From NCBI GenBank assembly GCA_947589175.1, contig CANPZR010000065.1:1-10876 (forward strand): a stretch of DNA of 10,876 bases, in the 5' to 3' direction. The translations under genes and the position numbers were made by a program. This document shows, piece by piece, positions 1-5,728 of the stretch (position 1 is its first letter; every line of letters starts with the position of its first letter). The notes beneath the pieces were generated by a model, which did no database searches, was not told the origin of the DNA, and saw only the letters and a list, made by a program, of their open reading frames with translations. Origin of the DNA: an uncultured Lachnospiraceae bacterium (GTDB lineage Bacteria > Bacillota > Clostridia > Lachnospirales > Lachnospiraceae).

Positions 1-686
1 CTTGACGAATAATAGTCCGGCTCGCTGGTCAGGAACTCCGAGAGGGACACAATCGTGCTGACAAACTGCTCTGCGATGTAGATGGCCACATAGAAGCCAA
101 TGCTGATCAGGACGCGGTGGCTGTTAAAGAGCTGTCCTAACATCACGGAGCAATAGAACTGCAGGACGCTTGTGAAGGCGCCTACCAGAGTGGATATCAG
201 CCACAGGATCAGAGTCGGAGCGACGATGTTCGTATGTTCGCGCAGGATGCGGAACAGTTCCCCGAACATATCGTTTATGTCGGAGAGCGTCACCGCCCCT
301 GACAAAAAGAGCATGCTGAAAATCGCCGCGAATATAATAATGAAGCATGTCAGCTCATAGGTCACGGCTGTCAGCAGCTTGGACCAGAGAATCTGGCCGG
401 GAGTCGCCGGCAGCGTAAAGGTCAGATATGCCTCGGACGTGGCGGTCGTGCGGTAAAAGCGCACCAGGATAAGCACGTAGGAGGCGATAAAAATCGCAAA
501 CAGCATGGAGATAAAGCCCAGCGTACTCAGCAGAGCCGAGAGGGCGGTGACCATGCCGGCATCTTCCCGGAAGCCCACCCGCATCATGAAACTGAAAATA
601 GGCGTCAGGACAATCACAAACGCGTACAGGGGAAGAAAATATCTGCCCAGGGCCTTGAACTCGTATTTTAATAATTTCTTCAGCAT
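1..686 (-). CDS. ABC-2 type transporter membrane protein (partial, C-terminus beyond left edge)
   Basis: This is the membrane-spanning partner of the ATPase encoded just upstream. It probably forms an export-type ABC complex in the cytoplasmic membrane; the substrate is unknown. I translated it by hand, and 228 codons stay open to position 1. The start is basic (MLKKLLKYEF), followed by hydrophobic stretches at about residues 16-35, 49-77, 108-130, 152-186 and 191-215, consistent with five or more membrane segments. Residues about 84-105 (TSEAYLTFTLPATPGQILW) form a soluble loop of a kind common in clostridial ABC-2 permeases linked to GntR-YtrA operons. The start is set by GGGAGGTG at 692-699, five bases upstream. 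The ATG lies inside the ATPase stop region (ATGCTGA, 7-base overlap), which suggests translational coupling. The C-terminus is missing. The family is fairly sure; the transported molecule could be a peptide, a lantibiotic or a drug, and the sequence does not say which. Confidence 0.85.
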   Translation of the reverse strand, partial: MLKKLLKYEFKALGRYFLPLYAFVIVLTPIFSFMMRVGFREDAGMVTALSALLSTLGFISMLFAIFIASYVLILVRFYRTTATSEAYLTFTLPATPGQILWSKLLTAVTYELTCFIIIFAAIFSMLFLSGAVTLSDINDMFGELFRILREHTNIVAPTLILWLISTLVGAFTSVLQFYCSVMLGQLFNSHRVLISIGFYVAIYIAEQFVSTIVSLSEFLTSEPDYYSS

Positions 687-1375
687 CGGAACACCTCCCG
701 GAATAATTGATCTACGGACTGCCCCTCTTTCTCGCGGATGGCGTCCACGGTGGAAGTCAGTCGGACCTGGCCGTTCTGCAGGAAAATTACGTCGTCCAGA
801 ACGCTCTCCACGTCGGCAATCAGGTGCGTGGATATGAGAACGCTGGCCTCCTCGCTGTAATTGGTGATGATCGTCTGCAAAATGTAATCTCTGGTGGCCG
901 GATCCACGCCGCCGATGGGCTCGTCGAGGCAGAAGAGGTTGGCGTTCCGGCTCATGGCGAGAATCAGCTGAACCTTCTCCAGCGTGCCCTTGGACATCTG
1001 CTTTAGCTTCATTTTTTCATTGATGCCGAGGCGCCGCAGCATCTCCTTTGCCTTCGCCCGGTCGAAATCGGCAAAGAAGTCCTCGAAGTAATCAAAAAGG
1101 GACAGCGCGTTCATCCATTTAGGAAAAAAGCTGGTGTCCGGCAGAAAGGATATGTGCTGCTTGGTCAGCACGCCCGGCGCCTCCCCGCCGATGGCAATCG
1201 TGCCGGATGTGGGAACCAAAAGGCCGTTGATGATCTTTAGCAGAGTGGTCTTGCCGCTGCCGTTAGGTCCCAGAAGTCCGATGATTCTGCCGCACTCCAT
1301 CGTGAGAGTCACGTTCTGAAGGGCCGGCTGGGAGCCAAAGGACTTGCTTAAATTGTTTGCTTCTAATAAAATCAT
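680..1375 (-). CDS. ABC transporter ATP-binding protein (GntR/YtrA-operon type)
   Basis: This cytoplasmic ATPase (231 aa, the normal size for a single nucleotide-binding domain) should power the ABC-2 membrane protein that overlaps its 3' end. Visible motifs are Walker A GPNGSGKT at residues 36-43, Walker B LFCLDEP at 147-153 with D151 and E152, a D-loop at 155-159 (GGVDP), and the H-loop histidine H184 in ISTHL. The usual Q-loop glutamine is absent: the segment reads FLPDTSFFPKW at 77-87. The LSGGQ signature is replaced by MSKGTLEKV at 127-135. From family knowledge, such loose signatures occur in the YtrB/YhcG/BcrA-like ATPases that travel with short GntR regulators, so this is probably normal and not decay. 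The start ATG at 1373-1375 follows GGAGG with four intervening bases. It lies 50 bp downstream of the regulator gene on the same strand, with no terminator between. The substrate is unknown. Confidence 0.93.
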   Translation of the reverse strand: MILLEANNLSKSFGSQPALQNVTLTMECGRIIGLLGPNGSGKTTLLKIINGLLVPTSGTIAIGGEAPGVLTKQHISFLPDTSFFPKWMNALSLFDYFEDFFADFDRAKAKEMLRRLGINEKMKLKQMSKGTLEKVQLILAMSRNANLFCLDEPIGGVDPATRDYILQTIITNYSEEASVLISTHLIADVESVLDDVIFLQNGQVRLTSTVDAIREKEGQSVDQLFREVFRC

Positions 1376-1425
1376 ATGTCCTCCATTTTCGTAAAATAAA
1401 ATATAGTTGGCTTGAACTACTGCGT

Positions 1426-1785
1426 TCAGGATAGCTTCTGATGCAAAAATTCCCGAATCTGCTGCTCGGTAAAGCCCAGCTCCGTGAGAGAGCGGTAAAA
1501 ACCGGAATAGATCTGATCCGCCAGTTCTCCGCGCATCCCCTGAATCAGGGACTCGTCCGTGGTGACGGCGCGCCCCTGCGTCCGGCTCCCGATCAGCAGT
1601 CCGTCCTGCTCCAACAGGGCGAGGGCGCGCTGCATGGTGTTGGGATTGACCGAGGCCTCGGCCGCCAGCTCCCGCACTGTGGGAAATGGGCTGCCTGCGG
1701 GGTACCTCCCGGACAGGATGAGCAGTTTGATCTGATCTGCCAGCTGCAGGTAGATGGGCCTGTCGTTAGAAAGTTTCCAGGGCAT
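1426..1785 (-). CDS. GntR family transcriptional regulator, YtrA subfamily
   Basis: This 119-residue DNA-binding protein is probably a repressor of its own operon, which also encodes the ABC ATPase and permease. The N-terminal winged helix (about residues 8-75) shows the GntR pattern: RPIYLQLADQIKLLI, then PTVRELAAEASVNPNTMQRA as the recognition helix region, and the wing LLIGSRTQGRAV. The C-terminal part is only about 45 residues, mostly helical and probably for dimer formation. That is the size expected of the YtrA subgroup and too short for the large ligand domains of FadR, HutC or MocR types. The start at 1785 is chosen because a near-ideal GGAAGGAGG (1790-1798) lies four bases upstream. 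A longer reading to 1842 would run through the presumed promoter and operator. The inducer cannot be read from sequence; in known YtrA-type systems it is often cell-envelope stress or an antimicrobial peptide. Confidence 0.93.
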   Translation of the reverse strand: MPWKLSNDRPIYLQLADQIKLLILSGRYPAGSPFPTVRELAAEASVNPNTMQRALALLEQDGLLIGSRTQGRAVTTDESLIQGMRGELADQIYSGFYRSLTELGFTEQQIREFLHQKLS

Positions 1786-1789
1786 ATAT

Positions 1790-1798
1790 CCTCCTTCC
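1790..1798 (-). promoter_or_regulatory. Ribosome-binding site fixing the GntR start
   Basis: Read on the minus strand this is GGAAGGAGG, four bases before the ATG at 1783-1785. It decides in favour of this start over an in-frame ATG 57 bases further upstream, which has no comparable site. Confidence 0.8.
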
Positions 1799-1819
1799 TT
1801 TCCGCGATTTATAATGCTT

Positions 1820-1850
1820 ATTGTATTAGGTACATAATACAATAATACAA
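1820..1850 (-). promoter_or_regulatory. Probable promoter of the gntR-ABC operon, overlapped by an operator
   Basis: On the minus strand a -35-like TTGTAT lies at 1850-1845. Two -10 candidates follow: TAATAC at 1828-1823 (16-bp spacing) and TACAAT at 1825-1820 (19-bp spacing). Neither pair is ideal, so the exact promoter is uncertain. The position fits a leader of about 25-30 bases ending in the strong ribosome-binding site. The palindrome at 1821-1842 covers the -10 and spacer, so bound regulator would block polymerase. Confidence 0.4.
1821..1842. promoter_or_regulatory. Palindromic operator, probable GntR/YtrA binding site
   Basis: The left arm TTGTATTA (1821-1828) and right arm TAATACAA (1835-1842) are exact reverse complements. 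The six central bases are GGTACA, so the inner GTAC also pairs and only one base pair of the 22-bp dyad mismatches. A third half-site TAATACAA follows at once at 1843-1850 as a direct repeat. A dyad of this size next to a short GntR gene is what the family normally binds. The binding itself is inferred, since no consensus could be compared here. Confidence 0.65.
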
Positions 1851-1920
1851 CAGGCGGCAGAAAATGTCAATCCCCTTCTAAACATTTTTCCACATTTTAC
1901 GAAATCCCCTCGTTTCATTC

Positions 1921-1949
1921 TTTACAATTTTATTTTGAAGTGATAAAAT
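1921..1949 (+). promoter_or_regulatory. Sigma-A type promoter of nifJ
   Basis: TTTACA at 1921-1926 and TAAAAT at 1944-1949 are separated by exactly 17 bp, and TG at 1941-1942 gives an extended -10. Each hexamer differs from consensus at one position. Transcription would begin near 1956, leaving a leader of about 32 bases before the start codon. A strong promoter fits a highly expressed central-metabolism enzyme. Confidence 0.75.
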
Positions 1950-1987
1950 AAAGGAATGAAAAATATGTAAGGAGGGCATAGACAAAA

Positions 1988-4900
1988 ATGGCCAGAAAAA
2001 TGAAAACTATGGATGGTAACACTGCGGCCGCTCACGTTTCCTACGCGTTCACCGAGGCAGCAGCGATCTATCCGATCACACCGTCTTCTCCGATGGCTGA
2101 CTACACCGACCAGTGGGCCACTCAGGGAAGGAAGAATATCTTCGGACAGACGGTTATGATGTCTGAGATGGAATCTGAGGGAGGAGCAGCGGGCGCTGTT
2201 CACGGCTCTTTGGAGGCAGGAGCGCTGACGACTACATATACTGCTTCCCAGGGACTTCTTCTGATGATCCCGAACCTCTACAAGATTGCCGGCGAGCTGC
2301 TCCCGGGCGTTGTACACGTTACAGCCAGAGCGTTAGCGAGCCACGCGTTATCTATTTTCGGCGACCACTCTGACGTATATGCATGCCGTCAGACCGGTTT
2401 TGCCATGCTCTGTTCCAGCAACGTACAGGAAGTTATGGATCTGGGCGCCGTTGCCCATCTGACTGCGATCGAGGGACGCGTTCCGTTTATGCACTTCTTC
2501 GACGGCTTCCGTACTTCCCATGAGATTCAGAAGATCGAGATCTGGGACTATGACGATCTGAAAGAGATGTGCAACATGGAGGCAGTTCAGGCATTCCGCG
2601 ACCGCGCGCTGAACCCGGAGCATCCGGTACAGCGTGGTACCGCGCAGAATCCGGACGTATTCTTCCAGGCAAGAGAGGCATGCAACAAGTATTATGACGC
2701 TGTTCCGGATCTGACACAGCAGTACATGGACAAGGTAAACGCAAAGATCGGCACCGACTACAAGCTGTTCAACTACTACGGCGCGCCGGACGCGGAGAAG
2801 GTAATCGTAGCGATGGGTTCTGTCTGCGACACCATCGAGGAGACCGTAGATTACCTGATGAGCAAGGGCGAGAAGGTAGGTCTTGTAAAGGTTCGCCTGT
2901 TCCGTCCGTTCAGCGCAAAGCATCTGGTAGACGCGATTCCGGATACCGCCAAGGTAATCAGCGTTCTGGATCGCTCCAAAGAGCCGGGCGCGCAGGGCGA
3001 GGCTCTGTATCTGGACGTCGTATCCGCGCTGCGTGATACCAAGTTCCACAATGCGAAGATTCTTGGCGGACGCTATGGCCTTGGTTCCAAGGACACCATT
3101 CCGGCAGACATTATTGCCGTATACAACAACGAGTCCAAAGAGAGATTTACCATCGGCATCAAGGACGATGTTACCAATCTTTCCCTGGATCGCACGGAGA
3201 GCCCGGTTACCGCGCCGGAGGGAACGACATCCTGTAAGTTCTGGGGTCTCGGCGCAGATGGTACGGTAGGAGCCAACAAGAACTCCATCAAGATCATCGG
3301 CGACCACACCGACAAGTATGCGCAGGCATATTTTGATTACGACTCCAAGAAGTCCGGCGGTGTTACGATTTCCCACCTGCGTTTCGGAGACAGCCCGATC
3401 AAGTCCACCTATCTGATCAACAAGGCAGATTTTGTGGCATGCCACATGCCTGCTTATGTGAGAAAGTACAACATGGTACAGGATCTGAAGGACGGCGGTT
3501 CCTTCCTTTTGAACTGCTCCTGGGATATGGACGAGCTGGAGAAGCATCTGCCGGGACAGGTAAAGAGATACATGGCACAGCACAACATCAATTTCTACAC
3601 CATTGACGGCTTCAAGCTGGGCAAGGAGATTGGTCTGGGCGGCCGTATCAACACGATCCTGCAGTCCGCGTTCTTCACGATTTCCGGTATCATTCCGAAG
3701 GAAGATGCCATTCAGTACATGAAGGATGCCGCTACCGCTTCCTATTCTAAGAAGGGCGACGACATCGTTAAGATGAACCATGACGCCATCGACGCAGGCG
3801 CCGAGAACTTCAAGAAGATTGAGATTCCGGCTTCCTGGGCTGACGCGCAGGATGAGGATCTTTCTATCACTGTAGACGGTGACAGAAAAGATCTGGTAGA
3901 ATATGTAAACACGATTCAGAATGCAATCAACAGCCAGACCGGTAACGACCTGCCTGTATCCGCATTCGAGAAATATGTAGACGGTACTCTCCCGAGTGGT
4001 TCCGCCGCATACGAGAAGCGCGGCGTAGCTGTGGATGTTCCGCAGTGGAATCCGGAGGGATGTATCCAGTGTAATTTCTGTTCCTATGTATGTCCGCACG
4101 CTTGTATCCGTCCGGTAGCTATGGACGCTGACCAGCTTGCTAAGGCTCCGGCTAACAACGCGGTAGACTTAAAGGGCGTTGACGGCGTGAAGTTCGTTAT
4201 GAGCGTTTCCGCTGACGACTGTACCGGATGCGGTTCCTGTGCTAATGTATGCCCGGGCAACATGAAGAACAGTGTTCTCACGATGGTTCCGTACGATCAG
4301 GGACACGCGCAGCAGGATTTCTTCAACTATGGCGTTACCATTGACGCTCCTGCCGCTGTACTGGAGAAGTTCCCGGAGACAACGGTCAAGGGCAGCCAGT
4401 ACAAGCAGCCGTTGTTAGAGTTCTCCGGCGCCTGCGGCGGATGCGGAGAGACTCCGTATGCCAAGCTGATGACGCAGCTGTTCGGCGACAGAATGTATAT
4501 TGCCAATGCGACAGGATGCTCCTCCATCTGGGGCGGCTCCTCGCCGGCATCTCCTTATACGGTAAATCACGAGGGCAAGGGACCGGCATGGGCTAACTCC
4601 TTGTTTGAGGACAACGCCGAGTACGGCTTCGGCATGCAGCTGGGCCAGAAGGCAAACCGCGCAAAGGTCGTTACGGCCGTAGAGGAACTGCTGAAGGTCG
4701 CTGAAAAAGAGGATGTGAAGGCGAAGCTGCAGGCTTACCTTGACACGCTGGACAACAGCGGCGCAAGCGCTAAGGCAACGAAAGAGATGATCGATGCCAT
4801 TCAGGCATGCGGCTGTGAGAATGAGTACGCAAAGCAGATTCTTGCGCTGAAGGATTTCGCGGCTAAGAAGTCCCAGTGGATCCTGGGCGGTGACGGATGG

Positions 4901-5515
4901 GCTTACGACATCGGTTACGGCGGACTGGATCACGTGCTGGCAAGCGGCCAGGATGTAAACGTGCTTGTATTTGATACCGAGGTTTACTCCAACACCGGCG
5001 GCCAGGCTTCCAAGGCTACCCCGACCGGCGCAATCGCACAGTTTGCCGCAGGCGGTAAGGAAGTGAAGAAGAAAGACCTTGCTGCTATCGCTATGAGCTA
5101 TGGCTACATCTATGTGGCACAGATTGCGCAGGGCGCTGACATGAATCAGATGGTGAAGGCGTTCGTAGAGGCCGAGGCTTATCCGGGCCCGTCGCTGATT
5201 ATTGCCTATGCTCCGTGTATCAACCACGGAATCAAGGGCGGCATGAAGAGCGCTCAGACCGAGGAGAAGAAAGCGGTAGAGTCCGGTTACTGGCATCTGT
5301 TCCGCTACAATCCTTCTCTGGCAGCAGAGGGCAAGAATCCGTTTATCTTAGACTCCAAAGAGCCTAAGGGCGGCTATCAGGACTTCCTGATGGGCGAGGT
5401 TCGTTACAACCGTCTGTCCCGTTCCAACCCGGAGCGCGCGAAAGCACTCTTTGACAAGGCTGAGAGCGATGCCAAGGCGAAGTACGAGGCATTGAAGGAA
5501 AGAGCAGCTAAATAA
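1988..5515 (+). CDS. nifJ: Pyruvate:ferredoxin (flavodoxin) oxidoreductase, single-chain
   Basis: This cytoplasmic enzyme oxidises pyruvate with CoA to acetyl-CoA and CO2 and passes electrons to ferredoxin; it is the main pyruvate exit in anaerobic Clostridia. The 1175 residues match the fused homodimeric family (about 1170-1230). The N-terminal domain has YPITPSSPM at 28-36, with T31, E64 and R114 at the places known for pyruvate and thiamine diphosphate binding in the Desulfovibrio africanus enzyme. Two [4Fe-4S] motifs are intact: C692, C695, C698, C702 and C745, C748, C751, C755. The cluster near the active site has C816, C819, C844 and C1077. The thiamine diphosphate motif runs from GDG (968-970) to N1002 in NTGGQ. 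AAGGAGG (1969-1975) precedes the ATG by 12 bases, slightly long. It is a single-gene unit with its own promoter and terminator. Valine is mostly GTT/GTA and proline mostly CCG, unlike the neighbouring genes, a sign of high expression. Nothing looks broken. Confidence 0.98.
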   Translation: MARKMKTMDGNTAAAHVSYAFTEAAAIYPITPSSPMADYTDQWATQGRKNIFGQTVMMSEMESEGGAAGAVHGSLEAGALTTTYTASQGLLLMIPNLYKIAGELLPGVVHVTARALASHALSIFGDHSDVYACRQTGFAMLCSSNVQEVMDLGAVAHLTAIEGRVPFMHFFDGFRTSHEIQKIEIWDYDDLKEMCNMEAVQAFRDRALNPEHPVQRGTAQNPDVFFQAREACNKYYDAVPDLTQQYMDKVNAKIGTDYKLFNYYGAPDAEKVIVAMGSVCDTIEETVDYLMSKGEKVGLVKVRLFRPFSAKHLVDAIPDTAKVISVLDRSKEPGAQGEALYLDVVSALRDTKFHNAKILGGRYGLGSKDTIPADIIAVYNNESKERFTIGIKDDVTNLSLDRTESPVTAPEGTTSCKFWGLGADGTVGANKNSIKIIGDHTDKYAQAYFDYDSKKSGGVTISHLRFGDSPIKSTYLINKADFVACHMPAYVRKYNMVQDLKDGGSFLLNCSWDMDELEKHLPGQVKRYMAQHNINFYTIDGFKLGKEIGLGGRINTILQSAFFTISGIIPKEDAIQYMKDAATASYSKKGDDIVKMNHDAIDAGAENFKKIEIPASWADAQDEDLSITVDGDRKDLVEYVNTIQNAINSQTGNDLPVSAFEKYVDGTLPSGSAAYEKRGVAVDVPQWNPEGCIQCNFCSYVCPHACIRPVAMDADQLAKAPANNAVDLKGVDGVKFVMSVSADDCTGCGSCANVCPGNMKNSVLTMVPYDQGHAQQDFFNYGVTIDAPAAVLEKFPETTVKGSQYKQPLLEFSGACGGCGETPYAKLMTQLFGDRMYIANATGCSSIWGGSSPASPYTVNHEGKGPAWANSLFEDNAEYGFGMQLGQKANRAKVVTAVEELLKVAEKEDVKAKLQAYLDTLDNSGASAKATKEMIDAIQACGCENEYAKQILALKDFAAKKSQWILGGDGWAYDIGYGGLDHVLASGQDVNVLVFDTEVYSNTGGQASKATPTGAIAQFAAGGKEVKKKDLAAIAMSYGYIYVAQIAQGADMNQMVKAFVEAEAYPGPSLIIAYAPCINHGIKGGMKSAQTEEKKAVESGYWHLFRYNPSLAAEGKNPFILDSKEPKGGYQDFLMGEVRYNRLSRSNPERAKALFDKAESDAKAKYEALKERAAK

Positions 5516-5516
5516 T

Positions 5517-5535
5517 TGACAGCATAGATCTGTCA
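5517..5535. repeat. Short inverted repeat just after nifJ
   Basis: TGACAG (5517-5522) and CTGTCA (5530-5535) form a perfect 6-bp stem with a 7-base loop, starting one base past the stop codon. No T-run follows, so it is not a terminator alone. It may protect the mRNA 3' end or simply be chance. Confidence 0.4.
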
Positions 5536-5553
5536 CACGGGTGAATGTTTTAT

Positions 5554-5590
5554 TTCAGAGGAGTCATTTCGGTGATTCCTCTGAATTTTT
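5554..5590 (+). terminator. Intrinsic terminator of nifJ
   Basis: A 13-bp stem (5554-5566 with 5573-5585, one G-T pair, core CAGAGGA/TCCTCTG) encloses the 6-base loop TTTCGG and is followed directly by five T (5586-5590). It lies 38 bases after the nifJ stop and should separate nifJ from the beta-helix gene. Confidence 0.9.
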
Positions 5591-5636
5591 CTAATACAAT
5601 GTCAGGGTATGAAAAGAAAATGACAAAAAGGGTTAC

Positions 5637-5642
5637 TATAAT
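5637..5642 (+). promoter_or_regulatory. -10 element, possible promoter of the beta-helix gene
   Basis: A perfect TATAAT follows the nifJ terminator and precedes the chosen start codon by about 86 bases. No recognisable -35 lies 16-18 bp upstream (that stretch is A-rich, around AAGAAA), and no TG extension is present. If real, this promoter is weak or needs an activator. The leader from about 5649 to 5728 holds no riboswitch or terminator-like structure that I can see. Confidence 0.4.
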
Positions 5643-5712
5643 AAATGCAGGAAGATGTTCTGAACGCCCGCAGCGCCCAGGCTGCTTCGTGAGGAATGAA
5701 AAGATGGGATCT

Positions 5713-5717
5713 GGAGG
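5713..5717 (+). promoter_or_regulatory. Ribosome-binding site deciding the beta-helix gene start
   Basis: GGAGG lies 11 bases before the ATG at 5729. An in-frame ATG at 5696 has only GAGGA touching the start codon, too close to work well. The nifJ and greA starts in this window show similarly long spacings (11-12 bases). Confidence 0.55.
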
Positions 5718-5728
5718 ATGGATGTGCA

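Noticed and set aside
2348..4099. 583-codon open frame on the minus strand inside nifJ
   Set aside because: It lies opposite an intact, motif-complete nifJ. No ribosome-binding site or family pattern is seen, and the nifJ codon bias explains the lack of stops.
4415..5296. 293-codon minus-strand open frame inside nifJ
   Set aside because: Shadow of the highly biased nifJ coding frame; composition is low-complexity and no domain is recognised.
5605..5610. GGGTAT as a sigma-B type -10 before the beta-helix gene
   Set aside because: No GTTT-type -35 at the needed distance, and the apparent lineage usually lacks sigma-B.
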